A stretch of 64,000 bases of DNA from Panax quinquefolius. Lineage: Eukaryota; Streptophyta; Magnoliopsida; Apiales; Araliaceae. The stretch is from positions 8,306,160-8,370,159 of the forward strand of contig CM035171.1 of assembly GCA_020205615.1 (NCBI GenBank), written 5' to 3'. Positions 34,398 through 50,670 of the stretch are shown one piece after another. The notes below the pieces were generated by a model, which had not been told where the DNA came from, did not search any database, and saw only the letters and a program-made list of their open reading frames with translations. How positions within the stretch are numbered: the first letter of the stretch is position 1; each line of letters begins with the position of its first letter. A program made the position numbers and the translations under genes.

Positions 34398-37099
34398 CTT
34401 AACAACAATATATCACTTTATAGCATTAATTTATTTTTATTTTTTCACAAATAAGACCCTTTTTGTGGGAAGGGAGAATTAAAAAATATATTTCATTTTT
34501 AATTCTACTTCTAAGGGGAGGGGGTGATATGGTTAGGTTCTCTACCCTCTTGCTTAGCCGTGCTTACCACCGGGCTAAACCCTCAAACCTTCCATAAGGT
34601 GCAACTTGAAGAAGATTGTTTATGTTGATTTTTTAATTGTGACGTACGTATAAGTGTATAAGTATTAATGGTAACTCTTTTGGAGATATGTGTAATAAGT
34701 GGGATAGTCTTATAATTTTTTCCGGTCTCGTGTATTGATATGTTTCGTAATTGTAATTCGGTACAAATTTTTCAGGACTCTTAGGTAAATTCTCGAAATC
34801 CCTTTATATGGAGTTTTGATTACACTTATAAAAATGCTAACTATCACCTGATCAAGTAGATAAAATTATATTTAAGTTGAAATATATACAATTTATATTC
34901 CCCATGTTCATAACTTAATTGTGCTATTTCTTTGTTGATTCATTGTGATATATATTCAGCAAATCTATTTTCAAATATATATAACTATCAACAATTATAA
35001 AATTAGTCAATCAATATTATTCAAATAAACCAAAATAAAAAGCCAATCCACAAAAATAAGATTCATTTGTGTGAAATTTCCATAAAGCGTCCTACACAAC
35101 ACTCACTACATAAAAGTATCACCAGTGCCCCTCATCAACATGAAGGTTTTGACTAGAATTATAGATTCAAGAAAGCATATGTAGAAGAGGAGACAGAAAC
35201 CCAATAATCTATAGTTTGCATATGAATTTATTACATTGTGAATTGGAAACAAATCCTATTTATACAATGGAAAACCCAACTGCTATTCAAACCTGCACCT
35301 AACTAACCAACAGAATACTATGATCCGCCTACTGTTATTGTGCTACATAACTAACCAACTACCATACCTACTACTATACATCAAGTCCATGTATATTCAG
35401 TAAACCAACTGTGGCTGCACAAGTGACTCTAATGCACTGAGCAATTCATGTCTTTGAGAATCTGTATTAGCTTGTACATTGTACACAATTACTAGCAGCT
35501 CAAACATCGTTTGTGGAGTGTAGTACTTGACTTCTTTTTGTATCTTCAATAGATTTCAGTCCTAATTTACTAAAATTCCACTGCACAACAGCTGTCCACT
35601 GTTCTCAGTTAGTACATTATCAACATCTTCTACCCATTGCGAGTGTGTTTTCTACCTTGTGCACTTACCATGTCTATTTGTGTTTTCTTCCAGGACAAAC
35701 AAACCAGATATTGCTTCAACTACATTTTTCTGTTGGAGTTTTTATAAAAAAAAATAGCTCCCTACTAACACACATTTCATTTGTCCCTGTTTCTCTTTCT
35801 CTCCCTCTCACATACACACAGAAAGTGGTGGAGACAATTGCACAAAAGAAGCTCAATGAAGAGTAAGCTTTCAGATTTCGTGTTTTTTGCTTCTCAAAAT
35901 GTTTTGAACAGTTTATACGTTTTTTGTTGATCTTCCATTTCAATTTAATTTGATTTTTACTTTGTGATGTGAAGTTTGGCGAAAGATGATTCATCTGATG
36001 ATTCTGATTCCAAAGCGATGAAGCGTCCTCATCGTCCTCCCAGTGCTTTCTTCGTCTTCATGTGAGATCTACTTTTGAATTCTACATATATAGCGATTCT
36101 TTGTTTTGATCTATAGCAATTCTTTGCAGTAATTTTTCGTTTTTTGTTTTTATCTTAATGATTTGACAGGGGGGAGTTTAGGAATTTATTCAAGCAGAAT
36201 TTTCCTGAAAACAAATCAGTGGCAGCTGTATGTTGTTTTAGGCGTCCTTTCTAAGCATTTTGATACTTTCAATCAAATTTTCTGCAATTTCACTTGCATT
36301 CTTTTTGGTTCTATAAATATGAAGTCCTCAACTTAACTTCATTGCTATGAGCCTTAGTTTCTACTGTTTCAAAATCCAAAATTAGAGAAACATTTTTGAC
36401 CTTTAGAAGTCAATTTGTGAAATCCTAAAAATTTAATATAAATATGAATTTATTTGATTGTAATACAAATAACTATACTTATTTTAAACCAACTTTTTGC
36501 ATATATGTTGCTTTCACTACTTGAAGGAATTCATATCAATTTCGTATTTTAGGAATCGTAAATTGACTTTCAAAATGTCAACATGTATCTCTAATTTTGG
36601 TGTTTTACAGTGATGTTAGTTTTAAACATTAAGGATTAGTAATGCATATTTTCTTAGCAACCGCACTGAACTTAGTGATTGTGTATTCTAAACTGTTTTC
36701 TGAGATATGCGAGTTTAGGTTGGAAAAGCTGCTGGCGAGGAATGGAGATCAATGTCTGATTCTGTGAGATCTCCTACTTCCTCAATCTTCATGCAATTAA
36801 AGTGAAATTATTTTATAATTTTTAATTACACGAGGAAAATAAATATTTGTTGCAGCTTGCAAAATTGGATCTATATTAGTGGTTTAATGTTTACTAAAAT
36901 CACATTATGAGAAACACATCAACTGATCCTAATTTGTGTTATGTTTAGGATAAAGCTCCTTACGTGGCTATGGCTGCTAAGAAGAAGGCAGACTATGATA
37001 AAGCTAAGGAAGAATTCAAGAATAAAACTGTAATAACACTCTTTTCATTTGTTTTTTTAACACTAGTTGTTTGAGTTTATTGTGTGATTACCTTTGTTT
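34398..37099 (+). repeat. Tandem segmental duplication, unit 2 (~2702 bp)
   Basis: It is collinear with unit 1 over its whole length with few differences, and ends at the position in intron 5 homologous to 34397. After 37099 the HMG gene continues to its last exon, so unit 2 carries the original 3' end. Confidence 0.88.
35587..35751 (+). promoter_or_regulatory. HMG copy 3 promoter
   Basis: ACAGCTGTCCACTGTTCTCA, CCCATTGCGAGTGTG and a TATAAAAA box at 35742 are near-identical to copy 2 because of the tandem duplication. Transcription would start about 80 bp before the point where the exon 1 start codon has been lost. Confidence 0.55.
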
Positions 37100-37245
37100 A
37101 GTTTCTTCAGGTTGGGTTGATTCATGATCTCTGATTTTTATTGCCTTTTGATTTTGCATAGAATGGAAATGGAAGCACTAGCACTGCTTTTGAAAAGTCT
37201 TCTTCTGAGGTCCATGATGAAGCTGATCATGAAGCGACATCTTAG
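35975..37245 (+). CDS. HMG-box gene copy 3, start codon of exon 1 lost
   Basis: Exons 35975-36061, 36170-36227, 36719-36763, 36949-37029 and 37162-37245 are intact, with the same splice phases as copy 1. The first exon, homologous to that of copy 2 and ending at 35862, lacks the ATG (copy 2 ACACATGCAG, copy 3 ACACACAG). The next in-frame ATG is at 36018, which would give 103 residues, essentially an HMG box (KRPHRPPSAFFVFMGEFRN, NKSVAAVGKAAGEEWRS, DKAPYVAMAAKKKADYDK) plus an acidic tail (EKSSSEVHDEADHEATS). The tail is the least altered of the three copies. A 3' UTR intron is probably present (37246 to about 37522). Whether it is translated is uncertain. Confidence 0.7.
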
Positions 37246-38517
37246 GTATAATGATTCTTCATTTTAATTGTTGGAATTACTATAGGTCTTCGTTCTGTTG
37301 ATAGTGCTTGACAAATTGTTTGCAATTATAGATAATTAATTTTATGTGGAAATTGTGTCTGAATTTGATTTATATATTTTCTAAGTCTCAGTCTCGGTGA
37401 CCACAAGTCTCTGAATTTTCTCACTAAAATTTGTTCTATTTAGCTGAGCCATTAGCCTAAAACTTGAAATTACGGTTTTTTTCAGATTCTGACTTTTGTT
37501 TCCCTATTAATTATTGTTGCAGTGGCATGAAGGAAGATGTAGCTCCCTATATAGGGATGGGTGTGACGGCAGGTAGTAGTATAAATTAAGATAAAAATCT
37601 GGACAGTGTTGTGATTTTGGGATGTATCCGGTTTATGTCTGTGTAGCTTGCGCTTAATGACTTAAGATATCTATTTGGTGCGACAATCATTAATGTGAGA
37701 GAGCGTCATTGTCATTGTTTATTTTTTTTCTCAGTGATCAGAGGGCAATTCTGGAAGAAAGAAATATGTTTGAAATGGAACGTTAGGAGATTTGTTGTGT
37801 TCGAATATTATTATGTTGATGGAGAAATAGCTCTCTGAACTTTTTGTGTGCATTAAATTAGTGTTCATTGTTGGTCAGTTCATGCATTTGGAGTTTGAAT
37901 TGGCTCTCCTATTTTGGGTGGTCAACTTGTAACCTAGTTCCAGCGACTAAGGGACTTGTTTGTTTAGGAATGAATAGTTGAATTGGTTAGCAATTCAGTA
38001 AGTCATTTAGACGATTTGGGCTGAATGGTTTAGTGTTATTTTTTTGGCTGAATGAAGTGTTTTTTTTTTAATAATATTAACTATTATATCAAGTAATATT
38101 AAATAAATTTACAACAATTGTGAATTTTTTTAGAGGGATAAAATTTATTATTCAGATATTTTAAACATGTTAATTATTAAATAATTTTTTTTATTCAGAT
38201 TTAATTCATTCAAATTTAATTTTTATCGAACACTACTTAAGAAAAGAATGGATTGTGGTAGCACTAGATAAAAGCCTTTTTGGGTTAGAAACTTGGAAAA
38301 GAAAAGTCAAACGAGTTGATCTTATGAATTGTCATGTATAGATGATAGGATTAAAGATAGTTATTTAAGCCTTTATATAATTATATCAATTTTCTAATTT
38401 TAAAGTCTTTAGAGAAAACAAAAGGTTTTTTTCTGCAAATTTAAAACCAGTTGTTTTATGTGATGAAGTGCAAGGCAGTTGAATCTATAGAAAATGTATT
38501 ATATATAACAACACAAA
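37246..38517. other. 3' UTR of HMG copy 3, then AT-rich intergenic DNA
   Basis: The part up to about 37700 aligns with the 3' UTR of copy 1 (TTGTTGCAG then a GGCAT.AGGAAGATG segment). From 37920 to 38250 the sequence is AT-rich with ATTCAG/CTGAATGG words that recur, possibly an old MITE. No gene seen. Confidence 0.45.
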
Positions 38518-39170
38518 GTGACTTGGTCTGCCATTAATTATTTCTTCTCCAAAAATAGGATTATATTGCGTTTAGTAGCATTCATTCTGTATTTCTGTTG
38601 TGTGGGAGCATCAATACCATTTTATACCCTCTTGGCCTCTTCAGGTATGAAGTCATGCAACCTCTCATATATCTTGATGATCCTTCCTTGTATTGTTATT
38701 CTGTTTGCTCAAGTTGGGGATTTGTTGAGATTCTCATTAACTGAGATCACTTCCCCGATTTCATATTATATATCTTTGTTTGTCGATAGTGTCATAAACC
38801 GGATGAATTCAAAGGTGGCGAAGCCTCCATCATCAAGGTAGGGGCTACTGGCAGGGTGATGATACGTGAACTAGAAGACTACAATTCTGTATCTCACCCC
38901 AAGAGTGTCCCGGTCCCGGTCTGGGTCTGTTGTTGTGGTGTGTCTGCTTCATCTAATAAAGCAGGCACTAAGAGTAATACTGTCCAAAGGACGCAGGGGA
39001 AAATGCACAGCTATCACATTCCTATGCAAGACTTTTCTGTAGATAATAAGACTCCTCCTGTGAGAGGTAAACTTGAAAATAAAAGGTCTAAACTTGTTGA
39101 GATTGTGGATGAAAGTTTGTTCCACCCCCATTACCAAAAACCTCACTTTCTCCAGGCTTTCTGCATCTAA
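38518..39170 (+). pseudogene. Unrecognised reading frame with membrane segments, frameshifted
   Basis: Two overlapping frames look like one protein. The first (38518-38841) has strongly hydrophobic segments: IILRLVAFILYFCCVGASIP, then ILMILPCIVILFAQVGDLL, with SYYISLFVDSVI after them. That suggests two or three membrane helices. The second frame, open from 38790 to 39170, reads EFKGGEASIIKVGATGRVMI, then RELEDYNSVSHP and a Lys/Ser-rich hydrophilic end finishing HFLQAFCI. The two are out of frame by one position near 38790-38830, where no normal-sized intron fits. I do not recognise the family. It may be a terminal part of a larger plant gene or a remnant; the coding character of both halves argues against chance. 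Confidence 0.4.
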
Positions 39171-39940
39171 TTAAAATCTTCCCGCCAATTTCAGATTCTG
39201 GTTTTTAAGCCACTGCTATGAATAATTGCATACATGAATATTGGAAGGAGATCCAATTACACACTTTGCGCTCCAGTTTGATTATTATATAAAGATAGTA
39301 AGATTTACTATAAGCACATTAAGAAAGAAATAGAAAAGATCAATCACCAACAGAGACAAACTTCTAATTTAAGTGAAAAATAAAATAAATTAAACTTTCT
39401 TCAGGATTAAATATATTGCCTTAATCTTCCAATTGACAATTATCCTATACAAGTACAAGTTAGGGAGCTCATAATAAACATTAACCACAAAAATTGTTTG
39501 TTAATTGACAGAACTCAACAACCCATAATAAGATAAAACATAGTATAAGATTAAGGAAAAAGATGGTTGATATTGTCTTAGCAAAAAATGTTGTTATTAG
39601 AGCAATAAGGATTGTTTAAAGGGTTAAGTTTCAAGGGTTTAGTTTGGATAATACATTGTAAAAGTGTCGCTAATACATTGTAAAAGTGTCGCTAAACAAA
39701 TACTTACTCTAGCAATATCAATAGCCAGAAAAAATCATATAAAACAAGGGGGAGTGAAATGATAAAACAGAAAACAAAAACCTACTCCGCATTCGATTGT
39801 TCACATGGTATTGAAAAAATGAACAACATGTTACACATTCAAATGCCTAGTTGTCTAGTCAGTACAACAATACAGCCGAATGCAATTGGGCAAACATGAA
39901 AGTGGATACCAAAAATCATAGCAAGTACAATATAAACGTA
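39171..39940. other. Intergenic; 3' region of the uL6 gene
   Basis: AT-rich. A 19-21 bp tandem pair (ATACATTGTAAAAGTGTCGC, twice at 39652-39692) is the only structure. Poly-A signals for the minus-strand gene probably lie just left of 39940. Confidence 0.45.
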
Positions 39941-42806
39941 TTACTTCTTTTTCCCAGCTTTACCTTCCTTTCTTCTTATCACTTCATCAGCATATTTCAC
40001 TCCTTTACCTTTGTATGGCTCTGGTGGTCTCCATTTCCTAATTGAAGCGGAAAATTGACCAACCTCCGATTTATCATATCCACTTACAATGATTCTAGTA
40101 TTTTCTTCCACTTTCACCTGCAAGCCTACAGGAATGGTCATTCTGACTGGATGAGAAAATCCAAGACTTAATACCAAGTCCTTTCCTTCTAACGTTGCAC
40201 GATACCCTACGCCAATCAGTTGAAGTCTTTTATCAAATCCTTTAGATACACCCACTACCATGTTGTTGGTAAGAGTCCTGGAAAAGAACAAGGCAAGAAT
40301 CCTGAAAATGAGCAAGTAAAGCTAATACTAAATAATGCTAGGGAAAAGGTACGAAAATACTATGATAAGGCTATGTACATTCAATGTTAAAATTCAACTC
40401 TTAACAGCATTTACCATGACTACATTTAGTGAAGACTCCACAGTTTTTGAGTTTAGCAAAAATTTAAGGAATTGATATTTCCGCAATGCTCATCTCACAT
40501 GAATAGTAAATAGGACCCACATGAATGTGAGTGAGACCTTGTTAAAATATCAATTTTCACTTAAGGAAATAACAGTTCCCAATGGATATCTAAAGGGGAG
40601 ATGCCATTGATAACCTCAAGATGCCGTTAATTCCTCAGTGCATTTCTGAAGGAGAGATTGAAGGGAAGGATTAGTTGGTCTCCAAAAGGCCTGGATACCT
40701 ACTATGCTAACAAATTTCTCAAAGATATTGGGAGAACTATGGACATAGTTTTCCCATCCAAATTGTTGCATTTAGCTTTTCCAAGTATCCATTGTTAATA
40801 GAAACACCAATGCACCATAATCAAACCTAGGGCCTCCACTTCACCAAACCAACTAACAAGAATAACAAGTTTTTTACCTTCAATCTTTCTTTTGTTTTCA
40901 CTCTCACGGAATTATGTATCTCTTACATTCAAGCAACATGAGGTATCAAGGTAGAAACATAATTGGAAGTCAGCCCACGATGTTTACATTTTACAAAAAA
41001 TTACTAGCATTCAGCTATTACTTTAAAATTTTCAAACTCATCTGGCAATCCTAGCTATATATCCATTACTTTTGACATAAAAAAGGAACTACTGTCCTAT
41101 CAAACCATCTTACGTAGCAATTGCTAAGCTCAATTCAACAAGTTTTGATACTGACTGTTCTGGATTTACAACATGGATTTGAACTCTTCCAGGGTTCTTT
41201 GTGGAACACAAGAATCCTCAATAAAGCATCTCAACTGAAAACTCATTGGACACATGTACATAAGAGGTCATCATAGTTCTTGAATTATAGAAAAAGATAA
41301 AAAAATGTATGGCAGTACCTGAATAAACCATGCATTTGGTTGGCCCTTCTAGTCTCCATTGCCTTGTTGACTTTAAATAACCCTGACTCCTGTTTATCAA
41401 GTTTTACTTCTCGTGGATAAGTCAATGCAAGCTCTCCTAGAGGACCTTTTACTTTAAGATCTTGGCCCTCTAATGTGAGTGTCACATTAGATGGCACTTC
41501 AATTGGTTGCTTACCAATTCTGGATTCTTTACATTCTACAGTCTTCCTCGTGAAACCGACATGAGTGACGGGAATACTAGAAACATAGATTCCGTTTCTC
41601 TTCCCCAAGAAGGCAGATCTCAAGTTGCTGACATGAAGGAAGAGGAATATGAATTAGGTTTACGAAGGTGATATAATCACTAACATATACAAGGTCCTTA
41701 TTAGAGGTCAGACAACAACTAACTGGAATTATCTATTTTTCAACTTTTGATGAAAAAAGATGATTCAAAGCAACAAGAAACTTCTTTCATTAAAACCACA
41801 TGGCTAAAACATGAACAAAACCTTAAAAGATGCATAACCACCTGAGGATGTCATATCTCTAGTTAATTTTGCAATTTCATAACTAAAGTCCATATGTATA
41901 CAACTATACATCATTGACACTTGCAATATTTGATGTGTCTAATTCAAACTGTTAAACTCTAGGAAGTACAAAAGCAGATAGTATAATAAACTTCAATTTA
42001 GGATATCCCAAACTATAGCCACCAGATTTCTCATTGATTACATTTAAGACAAACTTTTGGGGGGAAAAAAACTCCCATAACAATTTTTCTAAATGAATTC
42101 CCTTTGCACCAGAAAATTAGTAACTTATATACTTGCACAGTAATAATCTTATGCAACTTCAAAAACCTACTGCTCATTGAGTACCTCCTTTTTCTTGTGT
42201 GGTAATTAAGTTTAGTAACAAAAAAATGAAAGATAAAACATACATCCTAAAGGGGCATTCCCCTGGAAGTTTGAAGGATAAACCCCTTGGATAAATATTT
42301 AAATGCATCACCTTACCTTATTCACCCATATAAACATGCCCAACATATTATTATCAATGATAATAATGAACAAATATGCCATTGTTTCCATATTCTTGAC
42401 AATATTTATAAACACACACTACAAAGTTCCATCTTTTATCCACAATAATAGTATTTACAGGCAGATCCAGAACCCATAAAATTCCTCTACCCTAACTCAA
42501 CAATCAAGAGAAGTAATTCCCCAAATTCAAACACGAATTCACCAATAGATGTTATTAGTTTCACCCAAATTCACTATTAAACATAAAATTCCCCATGCCC
42601 ATTTCAAGAACAAGCCATAAAAGACCATATTCAGCCGTAAACAGTCATAACCATTGGATATAGATACGCAATGTTGAGGAAGAAGTGCTGAAATCAATAA
42701 TAACAACAATATAAAATGCTTCGAAATATTACAGGTTCACGTATAAGTAGAAGGATGATTAGAGTGCAGACCTGGTTTGGTATGAAGCAGTGACCGAAGA
42801 AGCCAT
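39941..42806 (-). CDS. RPL6: Plastid 50S ribosomal protein L6 (uL6c), nuclear gene
   Basis: Three exons on the minus strand, 42772-42806, 41319-41627 and 39941-40277, with GT..AG introns, give 226 residues, close to the Arabidopsis plastid L6. The N terminus [20 protein letters not shown] is a chloroplast transit peptide (Ser-rich, no acidic residues) ahead of the mature start region [14 protein letters not shown]. Two L6 domains follow: [19 protein letters not shown], and [19 protein letters not shown] with the RNA-binding loop [20 protein letters not shown], ending in the usual [11 protein letters not shown] and GKAGKKK tail. The protein binds 23S rRNA in the plastid large subunit. The frame is fully intact. 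It is transcribed away from the GLR gene, 1.27 kb between start codons. Confidence 0.97.
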
Positions 42807-43730
42807 TGTCAATTGTAAGCATCAGATAAGAGTTAAGCCAAGGCTTTTCGACTTGTTATCCGCTATGAGCCTCACGTCTAATGACTTAATCGCCCCTCTT
42901 TTAGGATGACAATCTCAACTGTACCCTTTTATATTCTACTGTCCTTTACCACAATTCCTTCTTTTTTTGTGTGTGGTGATGTTTAAAATTTCAATTTTTA
43001 AATTTTTTTTATTAACTTTTAAAAATTAAATTTGATCTTTTATTTTGAAATGAAATAAGTATTTTCTAAAAAGTTAATACTATAGCTGAAATTTTAGAAT
43101 CGTATTAGTTAAGTTGGTAAAATAATAAATTTTATTATTTTTTCTTTAGTTATGTTTGTTTGTAAGAATTATATTTGAAATATGATTATTAATTTTAAAT
43201 ATTTTATTTTCAAATTTAGACTAAAAATTATTAATTTAAAAATTATAAAATAAAAAATTATAATTATAATTATAATCTCAAAATTATAATCATTTAAGAA
43301 AAGTAGTTTTCCATCAAGCCTAAAACATAAGTTTTAAGTCTTAAATATTAGTCCAATATATGTAGCGGCAAAATACTGGAGTATAATCTTACATAATACA
43401 TATCACGTGGTACACACACCACACATTTTCATTCAGGATCTACATTTATGATTTATCAAAAATGCAATTAGGCCTACATAAACCATTCCGACCAATCACG
43501 TTGGAGTTCTAAATATTCCTCTCTCTCTCTCTCCTTTGACGTGGACTGATAAAATGAAATGCATATCAAAGCTAAATGTTCTGGTATTAGAACTGGAAAA
43601 GAAAGATTCTTTACTGCATTAGCAAGCCTAGTCGTCTATCTTTTGTTGTCTATATTTGGGAGGCACTCAAAAATTCCTTCTTTGGATTGATTATTAGCTT
43701 CAGGTAGGTAATCTCACTCCCCTTCTCTCT

Positions 43731-43770
<40 letters not shown>

Positions 43771-44072
43771 CTGGAGTATTTTATTACTCACTTTCCATTT
43801 ATTATAATATTAACTCATGATCCATGTGGGTTCTTAGTTCCATTTATTTAATATAAACTAATGGCTTCTTGGGACTTATTATTGTTTATGTATGCGCAAC
43901 GATTGCTGGTTTCCTCCTTCTATTTGGGTATCAATATCTTCTGGATTTTATTGTCGTCTTTAAACTCAGTGTTATACTATAATTAGCTTCATTTTAATTA
44001 ATTCCAACTTGGGTAAACAGGTGCTTAATTTCTTGAATGCAATGCTAATCTGAGCTGAGGACTTCCTCAAAA
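42807..44072. promoter_or_regulatory. Divergent intergenic region between uL6c and GLR genes
   Basis: It holds the uL6c upstream region, an AT-rich middle (42960-43330) and the 5' UTR of the GLR gene. A CTTCAG/GTAGGT junction at 43705 and an AG at 44021 suggest a 5' UTR intron. A (TA)n microsatellite at 43731-43767 lies in that intron. A CTCTCTCTCTCT run lies at 43522-43533. Confidence 0.5.
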
Positions 44073-48553
<4,481 letters not shown>

Positions 48554-50282
48554 GGATCTCTCTTTTGTTTTTTTGTTTATTTATTTTTTGGTGCTTTGAT
48601 TTGTCTGAGGATGACATAAATAACCTCATATGCCTTTACCTCCTTCACATTCTCATTATACCAAAATTTAGGGAAACTAGAGTGAAAATATTTTGTATTA
48701 TGAGTGTTACTTGCAAGTTCCAATATTATCAAGAGGAAGGGAGTCGCGTTATGTAATGCCAATTGCAAATGCAAAATTTATCAATATTTATAATTTTAAT
48801 AATGACAAATATTATAGTCTTTTGTTATTAATTATTTTTTTCTAGCTGGCCCAAATTGGTTCTTCTATTTCATATATCTTACCGTATATTTCGGGGGTTC
48901 TAAATTTATTTGAGGATATTCTCTTGTTTAGTGGGGTCCACATCACTTAATGACTATAAGGAGTTTTCAGAAGCTTTTTAACTATTGAGTCTTATCTTAC
49001 TTTAGAAGCTTTTAAGAATTGGGTATTATCTTATCTAATCTAATCTCTTTTGTTACTCAACATATAGAGTTTCTCTCATTTATTTCAGCTACTCCAAATT
49101 CAAATAACTGGCGAAATTTACTTCTTATCTTTTTGGTTATACAAAGCTGTTGAAATCATGGATGGTTTCTAACGGGACTAGGTTTTTTTAACTAACATCT
49201 TTTATAGCCATTGCGTGTCTTGTTATATATACTCCTTCTCTTTGAACAGGACACATCTCTGAAACTTGCAATCAAGTTGATATACTACATCAGAGCACTT
49301 CAATTGCTTTATTCCAGCCATTTATTGTAATCTATTATATTCTTTTGTGCTGGAAATTTATTTTACTCATTCTTTGTAAACCGAACTCAAGCATAGTTTT
49401 GGCTTGAGGTTTCTTATTTAGTTAGTCTGTTCATAGAAGGCTTCAAGGGTCTCAGAGGTGAGAAGAGGTGCATAGGTGTACAAGTTGCAGAGGTGCAAAA
49501 AGGGGCATAGGTGTCCAACATCAGATTTGAGGCTTCTTTGTAACAGGGAGTTATTTTTTGTATTAAGGTTTAAATTATAATAAAAAGAGTCTTCAATCCT
49601 AGTTGGGATTGGACATGGATTAGGCTATTAAATAGAGGATAGGGGTTAACCCACGTAAAAATCTTGGTGTCTTTACGTTTCTACACTTCTACTTTCTGTT
49701 TGTTTAATTTCTGGGTACTTTGCAATATTAGTTTGAAGTTATACGAATCCAGACACTAAAGCAGACAGGTATAGCTGTCTGATAATATTAAACGAAGAAC
49801 ATAAGTTAAAGGAGACAGTAAAGCAGACATGTCTAGCTGTCTGAATTAAACATGTAGCAAAAAATTTCAAAAAGTTTTCATTGTTTATCACTTTTAGCAT
49901 AAACAACTATTCACCCCCCCTCTAGGTGTGCGTATTTACTGAATTACAAATATATGAAATTGGTAGAAATTATAGAAAGATTTCAATTATTACATATTTC
50001 TCAAAAAATATTACCATTAATATACTAAAATTATTATTAATTGATAATAAAAAAATCGGCCTAAATATATATCATTACCATTAACAAGAAGAAGAATGTC
50101 AATGATATACTAATTATTATTTTTGATTCTCACCTTCCTTCTAATGTCCATAACCATTAAGTTATGGGTAGATTATAGGATTAATTACATATTTTAGTAT
50201 ATTTTAAAAAGTAATACAATAATGGTGCATCCATAATATAATTATAAAAATAATACACTTTTTATATTTATTTACAATATTA
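48554..50282. other. GLR 3' region, then remnant of a Copia-like LTR
   Basis: The GLR 3' UTR runs to roughly 48800. From about 49180 to 49930 the sequence has features usual for plant Copia LTRs: TATATATACTCC-type leader, TCCTAGTTGGGATTGGAC, a CCACGTAAAAATCTTGGTGT segment, and TATTCACCCCCCCTCTAGGT at the end. No pol, PBS or clear ends were found, so the call is tentative. AGACA.GT.TAGCTGTCTG occurs twice (49765 and 49825). 49940-50280 shows nothing further. Confidence 0.4.
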
Positions 50283-50670
50283 GTGCAATTAGAATTTTTT
50301 GTAAAGACCGAATTTTATGAAATAAAAGTATTCAATTTTTTTTTAATTACTATTCATGAGTTACTATTCATGAGTTTCTATTCACGAGTTACTATTCATG
50401 AGTTCTTATTCACGAAAGTTCTTATTCATGAGTTCTTATTCACGAGTACTATTCATGAAGCATGATAATTTTTTTTTTCGTGAAGGCATTACTCGATAAT
50501 TGTTACGGTAATTCTTGCTTCATATTTTATTTTATTGATTCAATAATTGCTTTCGTTGATATTTTATATTATTGTTGTTTGAATAATTGTCATAAAGACA
50601 CGATATTTTCCATTATCAGACGATAATTCATATTATCCGAATAATATTATTGGATAACATTATTGGCGAT
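50283..50670 (+). mobile_element. Fragment of the outer (host) LTR, left side
   Basis: 50346-50460 is an array of TTACTATTCATGAG / TTCTTATTCACGAG. 50470-50670 matches the LTR segment at 51080-51250 (GATTCAATAATTG, TAATTCATATTATC, ATAACATTATTGGC). The host LTR resumes after the inserted element at 60949 with ATGCCTAGAAAGTT. The array normally lies well 3' of that segment, so the left side is rearranged. Confidence 0.6.
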
